Below, piece by piece: positions 54,379-64,000 of a stretch of 64,000 bases of DNA. The stretch comes from Carettochelys insculpta (Eukaryota > Chordata > Testudines > Carettochelyidae). The stretch spans positions 189,197,298 through 189,261,297 of the forward strand of contig NC_134138.1 in NCBI RefSeq assembly GCF_033958435.1, read 5' to 3'. The notes beneath the pieces are model-generated. The model was given only the letters and a program-made list of their open reading frames with translations. It was not told the origin of the DNA and searched no databases. Every line of letters starts with the position of its first letter. Position 1 is the first letter of the stretch. Made by a program: the position numbers and the translations under genes.

Positions 54379-55990
54379 TGTGTGTGAAGATCTGTCTAGT
54401 TTCTTTAAGATAATTTGCATTGTTTTTTTTTTTAAGGGAGGAGTTGCAGAAATGATGTCTAACAAAATAAAATAATGGCACAAGAAGCTTTTGGAAAGGT
54501 TGCTATGAGCTGATTCATTTTTATTTTACTTTTTAGATGGAAGGATGAGCCCTTTCAGTATTAACAACACTTAAAAGTATCATAAATTTAAAGCCAATTC
54601 CTTGCTTTCATTACAGAATGTTGCTAAGTTTATACATTACCTGTCACATGCCAACATGAGTTCACATTGTCAACCTAAGGAGACCTCTCTCCCTCCCCAT
54701 GTGTGTCTGAGTAACAAACAGCCCATATGTTTAAGCTGAAAAATTGGTGTTTATTCATGGTAATTTGTAACAAACCATTTACCCCCAAATATTGAACAGA
54801 GTACAATCTATTTTGTCCAAGGTAATGAACTCCAACTGAACCCACTTTGCAATGCTCAGATTGACCTCTGAGTAAGGATTGTTGAATGCATTATTATTCA
54901 GGTCAACTCCCTATAAATTAAGCCAACAAAGTTGAAAGGAAGCAAGGGCAATATGGGCAAGTGCCCATTTAGAAATGTATTTGTGGTCAGAAGTCACCAA
55001 TGTGGTGTCCTGACAGGTATCTTGCTCTGTCAAAAGATGATAACCATTCAGGTGTGAGTTTGTGTTCCCTCTGTGTATTGCCTTGGTTCTGCACAGATAG
55101 CCAGCACAGAAGACTTGGAGAGAACCCCATTGTATATCTTACTTTGGTGCATGTGGGGAGACAGATTTATTTGGGGTCTTGATACCTTTTGGGGTTTCCT
55201 GGGTGTTGTGCCCTAGGACTGCATCCTCCCAGAGATGAAGTGGTTCAGTGTCTGCATTGTTCTGCAGAGGTGGTAACCCCATATCTGTGCCTTGTCTGGG
55301 GAGACTAGAGGATCTGGCTCAGCTTGACTGGCTGTTGGGGTAGTGCCAGAGAGCCACAAGGTGGGCATCTGTGACATGATCAGCACACTGTGGAACAATC
55401 CCAAGGTGATTTCTGTGACCAAACCTAGTCACAACAAACAGGTTATGTAGCACTCTTGACGTATTAGGGGCCCATCCTTTGGCACACCTAGTTACCACCC
55501 ATTACATTGTACGTGGTGGTTTGATTAAAACATCACTATCCATCAGGCAATGATTCTAGACCCTATTCTGAATATGGGTTGGTATGTCCCTTCCGTCTAG
55601 TGTGTTGGTAACAAGATGTCTCCTAATGAAGTGTTCTCTTACCATCCCTCTGGACAGGATTTATAGGTACCTAGTGCTTTTTAGGTATGAGTGGTTTTGT
55701 TCCAGAATATGTGATCAGGGCCTGTCTCTTGCTCATAGCTCAACTTTGCTTTATATTGGCAAAGTTTTGACCATTTTTGCCCAGGCCACAGGCCTTCCAC
55801 CAGGCCTGTGAGACATTACTACATTATTTAAAACTTGTGCTGTACTGTTTTATCGGCACAGCCTGTAATAAGAAAAGAAATCAAACTTGTACTTCAAAGT
55901 AATTTATAGGGATCTCTCTTAGGTAATCTTGGAGAAGCCAACTAAATAGACTGGTTTGTTAGTTACCTCTGTCAAACTTGTCTGCCTAGG
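54379..55990. other. No gene; some complex repeat-like sequence
   Basis: 54680-55860 has a texture like reptile LTR relics (for example CAGGCCACAGGCCTTCCACC near 55782), but I see no ends, TSD or coding sequence to support a call. Confidence 0.3.
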
Positions 55991-55994
55991 AGCT

Positions 55995-57250
55995 GTCATT
56001 CTAGTATCTAGATGTGGAATAGAGGCTTAAAAACAGCGGTGCTGACAGCTCTGTGAGTCCTGGGGCATGGTGGGAGGTGGTATAATAGGATGGGGTTTCT
56101 GGGCACAGCTAGAGAAACCAATCCAGGGTAACTGCTTAAAATTTGGGCTCCTTATGGCCCCAGGCTGGAATTTTCTTCTCACTAAGGCAAATCCAATCAG
56201 CCATAAAATACCTCTGCCAGCCAGAAGCCACACAAACAAACCTACAGAATTCCTAACCGCTATCCTAGCCCAGACCTACAACCCCAAACTTAGGGGAGAG
56301 GTTGTTAAACCTGTTTCCCCAAGCCCACACAGATTCTTCTGGGCTCCAAAGGGTCCAGCCACAAGCCCTGGTCAATATATAATTGGATCTTACCCAAATG
56401 ACCATGCTCACCAGTCCTTTAGATCTAAATATCTAAAGATTTATTAATAAAAATGAAAGAATGAGGTTAGAGAGTCACACTGTTAAAGCAATACTTTACA
56501 TACACCAATTTTATTTACTGATGTAGGCCAGTGGTGTTTGCTGATACTTCAAAGTCTCTGAAAGTCCATTTCAAGCTACATAGTTTCAGTAACTGGAGAA
56601 TTATAGACCTGGCCTGCTGGGATATGGACCCTTCGAGTCAGGCACAGGTATCAAAAGACAAAAGATCCAAGATGGACACTGATAAGTCCACATCATGGTT
56701 TTCTCTCTCATGTCCATGGACAAAGCCCTTCCTTCTTCCCATCAGGCCCTTGAGAGTCAAAGTCACCTGACCCAGGTGTGTGGCTATGGCCAACTAGCAT
56801 TGGTCACCAGTTTGGCCAGCACACCCTAGTAATTTACATTGCAGGTGGGATCATGTCTGGGCATCTCATTTCAGTTCATTTGCTCAGGCCAGGTCAGCTG
56901 ACCAGTGGGCTGCATTCCATTTACAAGTTCCAAACGTGGGATGTGGATTCAGCTGTCTGAGCCTTTATTCACAGTCTATTCATTCTGGCTGGGCTGAGTT
57001 CAGACCTCCTGTTGTGGAGCTTAGCACTCAAACATTTTCTAACACAGCTACATAGCTAAAATCTATAACTTTGCCTACCAACATGATATGGACATATAAG
57101 GAACATACATAGACTCTGGGCATCATAAGCTTTCATGAGACACCTCATAAGGCCTCCTTGGCACGATATTTGGGGCAATATATACACTGGGCACATAAAA
57201 TGGCTTCCATATTCAATATAAAAATCCAGTCACATGATGGGGGGCTGACA
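55995..57250 (-). repeat. Candidate LTR-type repeat
   Basis: On the minus strand, ATTAATAAATCTTTAGAT, then AAAGGACTGGTGAGCATGGT and GGGTAAGATCC, resembles a common turtle/crocodilian LTR-type repeat. A second AATAAA context lies at GTGAATAAAGGCTC near 56970. No internal gag/pol sequence and no TSD were found. Ends are approximate. Confidence 0.35.
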
Positions 57251-58225
57251 CTGTGCCACAGAAGGGGTGGGGCCAAGAGAAGTTAGCTCTTAGTGCCACC
57301 CAGAGCATGTCACTGCCCCACAACTCCCTGACAACCCTGTGCAGGCAGAGCAGTGCTGCTGTGGCATTTCAAAGGGATCCAGGGGCACTTTGCCACGCCT
57401 ACCACGTCTGTCGGCAGGCCTGCTTAAGTTACTTCATGTCAGTGTAACCAGTGTGATTCTCTTTCTCCAGTCAAAGGCAGGGGAAGTCTAGTGGTGAATG
57501 GAAGATGCCAGTCCCCATGGTATTGCTCTTTCAATAGGAAGAAGAACAGCAATAAGATCACAGTGAAAGAGTCACCTCTATTTTCAGATCTGTTATGTAT
57601 GTGCCAGCCAGCACCTCAAACATCTTTTAAGGTAATGAGCAGGAGAAAGAATTTTACTGTTCTTTCTTCCGGTCCTGGTGCCTTATTGGGAGATCAAACT
57701 GCAAGATACCAATGACTCACTTCCATAGCAGAAGATCTGACTGGTTTGCAGTTTTTTGTTTAGTTTTGCTCAGCTAGTGGTCTAAGGCAGATCCCAGAAC
57801 AGGACAAGTATGTTGCGGAGTCAATGGAGTGCTATTGAGCTACAGTATTTTGGCATATAGGTGTGCTCGCAGCAATGAAGAACAAAAAAGATACTGGTGT
57901 ATTGTTGCTGTAACAAGAATGGAGAAAGATTTCTCAGCAAGGACTGAGGAGGTGTAGGAAGTGGAAGAGGGTAAAGTGTGGTTTAGATTTTTTGCCAATA
58001 TGATCATTATTCACAATTGTTTGCTGAAAGGTTTATGTGAATCTGTTTTACTGTATGAATTGGGTTGGGAATTACTCACCATAATAGAGCTTTGAGTCTT
58101 TGCTAGTTGTAATTTGCGATTGGATCACCTAAGTCACCTAGGGATATATTTACTCCACATCTGGATGACAACCAAAAAGAACTTTCCAGGTGGCCACAAA
58201 ACCCTCTCTGGTTCAGTTATTCGGG
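57251..58225. other. Gene-free stretch
   Basis: Nothing recognised. Confidence 0.5.
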
Positions 58226-58227
58226 TA

Positions 58228-58991
58228 CTCTCATCCCTCGCTATACGAGCACAATTGGTTCCCAACTTCCTGCTCGTAGGCGAAAACTTGTAAGAGGGAC
58301 ATTAAATTGTCATTAAAATACATGAAAAAGTGTCTGATTGGTTCTTAATGCTCCAAACTCAGCGAAGGAGTGGCAGCAGGTGGTGCTGCTTGGGAAAAGT
58401 AAGTGAACCTTGGGTTGAGGGGAGGGGGTTGGAGAGGGTTAAAGGCTGGGGGCAGTTTGGGGCCAGGAGTTTGAGGGACGGGGAAAACCTGCAGGCGGCT
58501 CCGGTGGAGGAGGAAGTCTTGTTCCTCCCGGCTGCAGCAGAGGTATGGGGGGGGCGTGCAGCGGGCAGGGAGGTTTGGAGGGGGACCAGGTGGGTGTTGG
58601 AAGAGGGCTGGTGGGGTGGGGGGATGCACGGGGCGCTGTGGGCTGGGAGAATGTTTGGAGCGGGTGGGGTGTGGTGGGGGAATGCGCAGGGAGTTGCTGC
58701 AGGGGGAGTGTTGGGAGTGGGCTGTGAGGGGCTGAGGATCTCTCAGCGCCCTGGACAGGGACCCTGTGGTGGGCTCGGATCCAGCTGCAGGGCTGCGGGT
58801 CTCCCCACCCCCCTGGCCAGGGAGCCCATGGCCGGCTCGGCTCCAGCCATGGGGCTGTGGGTCAGCCCGCCCTGTGGCAGGCTCGTATGAGTGGGGGAAG
58901 TTCACTCAGATAGTGAACAGTGGTAAATATATGCATCCCTCGTTTTAGCGAGTACTCGTAAGTAGAGTACTCGTTAAACGAGGGATGAGTG
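58228..58991. mobile_element. Tigger-like MITE, 764 bp, GC-rich core
   Basis: TA on both sides (58226-58227 and 58992-58993). The left end CTCTCATCCCTCGCTATACG pairs with the right end in reverse complement, CACTCATCCCTCGTTTAACG. The core 58380-58890 is G-rich and open on both strands by composition only. No transposase motifs were seen. Confidence 0.75.
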
Positions 58992-58993
58992 TA

Positions 58994-59654
58994 CCTACAT
59001 ATTCACCTCAATGGTAGCAGTCCTTATCCTTTCTTCAAACACCTGAGAGAACAATATTATTCCTCACCTAAACATTCACTAAAATGGAATAAAAGAGTTC
59101 AAAAGATGTTAATGAATCCTTTTTGGATTTTGCAATATTTGCCTAGCTTTGCTAAGCTGTTACAAGATAGCATATGAGTGGATGTAACAAGTTATTTACA
59201 GACCACTGCCTTGCAGATGGGGGATGGAAGAGTATTAAAACATTTTTAGTTTTCATTATGAGGCTAAAATAAATTGAGAAGGGAAAAACTACATCTGGAT
59301 CTACAGGGCAATTTAGTAAATAAAAAATGTAAATAAATGCTGTGGCCCTGATGAATTTGTGCCCGAGCTTGTTACTAAGATTTTTCTCTGTAATTTCCTT
59401 GTTGTTTTGAACAAGTATATTGAAGGCTAGCGTACTTTTTTGCCCCCCAAACCCTCATGGGCTCTCAAGGAAATTCCTGCGGATTTTCTGAGGAGTCCGT
59501 TTCTAATTCGTATTCCTCTGGTGATTGAACACAGAGGAAGATAACTTTTCTTCTTTTTTCCCAAGTTGGTCAAAGCTTATTAATGAATCCTCTCATTTGC
59601 ATCAGTTTTACATATATCAATTAAGTTATTCCTGATTCTTATGAAGGAGAAAGA
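58994..59654. other. Gene-free stretch
   Basis: Nothing recognised. Confidence 0.45.
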
Positions 59655-60056
59655 GGCCATGCAAATGGCCATTTTGAAGATTACCATTGAGGTGCTGAAA
59701 TGCATATTCAGCACCTCATTAGCATGTCAGTGGCTGTGGCTCTTCGAAATTGCCTGTTTTTGCTGCTGCGTGGCTTGCCCAGATGGGGTCCTTTTTGAAA
59801 GGACCCCGCCAACTTCGAAATCTCCTTATTCCTATCTGCTTATAGGAAAAAGGGGATATCGAAGTTGGTGGGGTCCTTTCAAAAAGGACTCCCGTCTGGA
59901 CAAGCTGCGCAGCAGCAATAAGCAGCAATTTTGAAGAACTGTGGCCACCAACATGCTAATGAGGTGCTGAATATGCATTTCAGCACCTCATTAGTAATCT
60001 TCAAAATGGCTATTTGCATGGCCATTTTGAAGATTTGTGCTAGTGTAGACACAGCC
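59655..60056. mobile_element. Palindromic MITE family A, copy 2 (left end lost)
   Basis: Follows family A from GGCCATGCAAATGGCCATTT to the right terminus (reverse complement GGCTGTGTCTACACTAGC). The first 25 or so bp of the left terminus are replaced by AGGAGAAAGA-type sequence. It is more diverged than copy 3, with TTCGAA mostly changed to TTTGAA/TTTTGA. Confidence 0.75.
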
Positions 60057-60781
60057 TTAGCTGTTTAAAAATACTAAATATTATTATGACTAAAGTATTA
60101 TGGCCCATGTCGTCCATTTGCATGGTCATTAGGGCATAAAACTGGGACTATGTGTGTGTTTGACAGCATGGGTTTCAACCAGTAGAGCATTAAGGGATAA
60201 CTTCTGCTGGTGACTATGTTAGAATGCTACTTGTCAAGAGGACTCCCCACTAGCAGTTTCCTAAAAGCACCATTTCATTGCATGCCATAGATTAGGGTAA
60301 AGAGAAGTCCCAATTTTAAATGGACAGTCTCACAGTTAAGACCTCCTGAAGGCATCCTGAAATTTCCTTAAAAAAGCAGGCAAATTGTTCACATTTTCTG
60401 TTTCCTCCCTGTCAGTACTGGTGGGGCCTGGAGATGGCCAGATCCCACCCACACACCCACCAGAAAGAGTCCACCTATGCATTACTCCTTTTTAACAGAG
60501 ACTTCTACAGCTTGATACATCTTGATAGTAATTTGAACATTTGTACTGCATAGTGCTGACTGCTCTTGAACTTACCTGAATACAAGTAATTTTTCCAGGT
60601 GACTTTTATTTAGCATAGGGAAATATGGTCACCTTTGCCTGGATCCTCAAAGGTGTTTAGGTTGCTGACTTCTGTTGAAATCAATACCTAAACATCTTTG
60701 AGATGGGGTAACGATCTTTTCAAAAGTCAGACGTGGGACACATACAGGAGCCATGCCCCCTCCATGGCTTACCTGGACACA
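60057..60781. other. Gene-free stretch
   Basis: No gene. Around 60640-60720 a CTCAAAGGTGTTTAGGTTGC / AACATCTTTGAGA repeat-like segment is present. Confidence 0.4.
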
Positions 60782-60784
60782 TAA

Positions 60785-62080
60785 GCTGCGTCTACACGTG
60801 CACGCTACTTCGAAGTAGCAGCACCAACTTCGACGTTAGGCGGCGAGACGTCGAAGTCGCTAACCTCATGAGGAGATAGGAATAGCGCCCTACTTCGACG
60901 TTCAACGTCGAAGTAGGGACCGTGTAGACGATCTGCGTCCCGCAACGTCGAAATTGCTGGGTCCTCCATGGCGGCCATCAGCTGCGTGGTTGAGAGATGC
61001 TCTCTCTCCAGCCCCTGCGGGGCTCTATGGTCACCGTGGGCAGCAGCCCTTAGCCCAGGGCTTCTGGCTGCTTCTGCGGCAGCTGGGGATCTATGCTGCA
61101 GGCACAGGGTCTGCAACCAGTTGTCAGCTCTGTGTATCTTGTGTTGTTTAGTGCAACTGTGTCTGGGAGGGGCCCTTTAAGGGAGCGGCTGGCTGTTGAG
61201 TCCGCCCTGTGACCCTGTCTGCAGCTGTGCCTGGCATCCCTATTTCGATGTGTGCTACTTTGACGTGTAGACGTTCCCTCGCTGCGCCTATTTCGATGTT
61301 GGGCTGAGCAACGTCGAAGTTGAACATCGACGTTGCCGGCCCTGGAGGACGTGTAGACGTTATTCATCGAAATAGACTATTTCGATGTCGCAACATCGAA
61401 ATAGCTAATTTCGAAGTAGCGACATCGAAATAGCCTATTTCGATGAATAACGTCTACACGTCCTTCAGGGCCGGCAACGTCGATGTTCAACTTCGACGTT
61501 GCTCAGCCCAACATCGAAATAGGCGCAGCGAGGGAACGTCTACACGCCAAAGTAGCACACATCGAAATAAGGGAGCCAGGCACAGCTGCAGACAGGGTCA
61601 CGGGGCGGACTCAACAGCAAGTCGCTCCCTTAAAGGGCCCCTCCCAGACACACTTTCATTAAACAGTGCAAGATACACAGAGCCAACAACTAGTTGCAGA
61701 CCCTGTATATGCAGCACGGACCCCCAGCTGCAGCAGCAGCAGCCAGAAGCCCTGGGCTAAGGGCTGCTGCCCACGGTGACCACAGAGCCCCGCAAGGGCT
61801 GGAGAGAGAGTATCTCTCAACCCCCCAGCTGATGGCCGCCATGGAGGACCCCGCTATTTCGATGTTGCGGGACGCGGATCGTCTACACGTCCCTACTTCG
61901 ATGTTGAACGTTGAAGTAGGGCGCTATTCCCATCCCCTCATGGGGTTAGCGACTTCGACGTCTCGCCGCCTAACGTCGATTTCAACTTCGAAATAGCGCC
62001 CAACACGTGTAGCCGCGACGGGCACTATTTCGAAGTTACTGCCGCTACTTCGAAGTAGCGTGCACGTGTAGACGCAGCCA
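60785..62080. mobile_element. Inverted-dimer Harbinger MITE (1.3 kb)
   Basis: TAA on both sides (60782-60784 and 62081-62083). Both outer ends are the Myb-gene-side terminus (GCTGCGTCTACACGTGCACG). Each arm is a deletion-derivative MITE like those at 49-51 kb. They join head to head near 61410 through their transposase-side ends, each lacking its last 30 or so bp including the terminal repeat. The left arm also lacks about 50 bp between two ACTTCGA words near 60832, a deletion consistent with direct-repeat recombination. A single TSD pair shows that the dimer moved as one unit. Confidence 0.85.
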
Positions 62081-62083
62081 TAA

Positions 62084-62706
62084 GGTCCTGCTCCCTGCCT
62101 TTCCTCCCTCTCCCTCCTAGTCCTGCTCCAGGCCTCACTTCTTGGCTGGAAGGTAGACCTGAGCTGTCATAAAAGCTAGATCTGAGCTGTTTTAAGAGCC
62201 ACCCAGGGAGCCTGGGCAACTGTGAGGAGCTCCTGACCCTCCACCTATCCTTGGTGAAGGGCTAGGGGGCCCCGGAGTGGCCAGCTTTGGTCTCCAAGCC
62301 TAGGGTGTAGGTGAAGGGTCTGGGAAATTGGAGCTCCTCACAGCGACTTGAGCTTCCTGGGCAGCTCTTACGATGGCCCAACGCTGGTGCCTTGCCAGAA
62401 ATGGGGCTCCAGGTGAGAGAAGGAGCAGGAGGTGGTGTCTTGTGCCATGGGGGCTAAGGCCCACCTCAGCCTCCCTGCCACACACCAGTATGAGCCTGGC
62501 GCCACCTTGAACCTCAGGCAGGGAATCTGGGACAAATACCAGCCCAGAAATAGTGAGCCCAGGACTGGGATTGATCTCTGCCTTTTGAGACTGTTCTACC
62601 CAATTCAGGATGGGTGCTCACCCTACTTTGAGGATTTGGGCCACAGTGTCTGAAACAGCCCTCTTGCTATGTGATTCTTAGGAATAAGTGTTTCTACTTA
62701 GGACTT
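62084..62706. other. Gene-free stretch
   Basis: Fairly GC-rich, with nothing recognised. Confidence 0.45.
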
Positions 62707-62709
62707 TAA

Positions 62710-63145
62710 GGCTGTGTCTACACTAGCCCAAAACTTTGAAATGGCCATGCAAAAGGCCATTTCGAAGTTTACTAATGAAGTGCTGAAATACACATTCAGC
62801 GCCTCATTAGAATGCCGGCAGCTGCAGCACTTCGAAATGGACGTGGCTCACCACTGCGTGGCTTGTCCAGATGGGGCTCCTTTTTGAAAGGACCCCCCTG
62901 ACTTCGAAATCCTCTTATTCCTAACAGCAGAAAGGAATAAGGGGATTTCGAAGTTGGTGGGGTCTTTTCGAAAAGGAGCCCCATCTGGATGAGCCGCGTG
63001 GCTGCAAGCTGCGTCAATTTCGAAGTGCCGTGGTGGCCGGCATTCTAATGAGGCGCTGAATATGTATCTCAGCGCTTCATTAGTAAGCTTCGAAATGGCC
63101 TTTTGCATGGCCATTTCGAAGTTTTGGGCTAGTGTAGACGTAGCC
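62710..63145. mobile_element. Palindromic MITE family A, copy 3 (436 bp)
   Basis: The same length as copy 1. The left end GGCTGTGTCTACACTAGCCC pairs with the right end in reverse complement, GGCTACGTCTACACTAGCCC. The flanks are TAA and TCA (one mismatch). It retains many TTCGAA sites, so it is the least CpG-decayed family A copy here. Confidence 0.85.
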
Positions 63146-64000
63146 TCAATGTGTAAACAGGAATAAAGAAAGGTGACAACAGTGAATAATTTTTGTATAA
63201 AAGTCTGTATATTCCACAGTGCTTTTTGCATATCTTTGTAGATTGTGACAGTTTATGAAACTATGGAAATGCCATAAAATGAAATATTTTACCTGTTGAC
63301 TTTTTGTGGGGAGACTATAAAAATAATGGGACATGAGCATATAATGGTTTATAAACCCTAATGTAAATATTTTATTCTATGACATGCTCATTAGCTATAT
63401 GGTAGCTATAGTCACCTCATTCTAGTATGTGAGCTTTGAAAACACGTCTTATTTCTGCCCCACCCTGCCCATGCAATTAACCAAAGATGTCTGCTGCAGA
63501 CATTTCATGCTTGCTGTTTCGGGTACAGTTCTGAATTTCCCTTTCTTCTCTCTCCCTACTATCCCTCCCTCAGCTCCTAAGGGATGGGTTCTTCCATGAA
63601 CCAAAGTGAGTCATTGCTCTCTCTGAGTAAAACCTGGTCCCCAAATTCCCTGGTTCAAAGATTTATTTTCTAGCTCAGCAGGTTAGCATGGTCTGAACTT
63701 GAGCTCTTTTTGTGTCTAGCTAATACAAATGCACAGAAAGGTTGCAAAGGGGTTAGCCTGTGTCTGGCGGGATGCTAGAAAGTGGTCTGCATTCACAGCT
63801 TGGAGTGAATCTGGTGGAGTGAAAGTGGTAAAATTCATGTTTTACAAAGCAAGAATATCAAGCCAGTCTGCAACTCTTAATCCTGCTCGAAGCTGCAGCT
63901 TTTACAAAACCCAATAAACACTTACTACAATTCCCAGAGCATCACTGTGACCCTAACAGCATCCTAATGGACAGGTAACATTAAGAGGGCCAGAGGCTCA
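63146..64000. other. Gene-free stretch to window end
   Basis: Nothing recognised. Confidence 0.45.

Noticed and set aside
58330..58905. 186-codon frames on both strands
   Set aside because: Both are products of the G-rich core of a Tigger-like MITE, with low-complexity composition.

Overview
This is nuclear DNA of a non-avian reptile, most likely a turtle (a crocodilian is the main alternative). The evidence is a CR1 LINE of the amniote type (33150-34815), decayed MIR-type SINEs, and short repeats of the kind abundant in turtle and crocodilian genomes, in a moderately AT-rich, CpG-poor background with GC-rich islands that coincide with transposons. I recognise no host protein-coding exon, tRNA or rRNA. 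Every protein-coding trace I can support belongs to a transposable element.

Layout. 1-2230: a broken LINE with endonuclease and reverse-transcriptase parts in opposite orientation, the latter carrying a hairpin insertion. 5497-6956: a 1.46-kb hAT-type element. 8255-8940: a nested MITE. 9779-14394: a two-gene PIF/Harbinger transposon (Harb-1) with a Myb/SANT-like gene on the plus strand and a DDE transposase on the minus strand. 15-19.3 kb: small hAT, MIR and Tigger-like relics. 19.3-27.6 kb: a long gene-free stretch. 27596-29602: a 2-kb TIR element. 30.7-36.5 kb: hAT, CR1 and Tigger-like copies. 37729-39535: two abutting TIR elements. 40741-44725: a second two-gene Harbinger (Harb-2) in opposite orientation. 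45-63 kb: Harbinger-end MITEs of several families, including an inverted pair (49402-51046) and a 1.3-kb inverted dimer (60785-62080).

How the parts work together. In PIF/Harbinger transposons the DDE nuclease needs a Myb/SANT-like partner for DNA binding and nuclear import. Both autonomous copies carry both genes convergently between terminal repeats beginning GGCT(A/G)YGTCTACAC. The same terminal motif also caps at least six MITE families here whose interiors look unrelated, so one transposase system may have mobilised about 18 kb, or over a quarter of the window. Harb-1 has a nearly intact transposase but a damaged partner gene. Harb-2 has stops in both genes, so neither copy looks autonomous.

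The most unusual signals are the shared end motif across unlike MITEs, the inverted-dimer MITE, and hammerhead-ribozyme-like cores inside short Penelope-like repeat fragments (minus strand near 28010-28047 and 8733-8764). No computation was run. Element boundaries come from reading terminal repeats and target-site duplications (TSDs) by eye.
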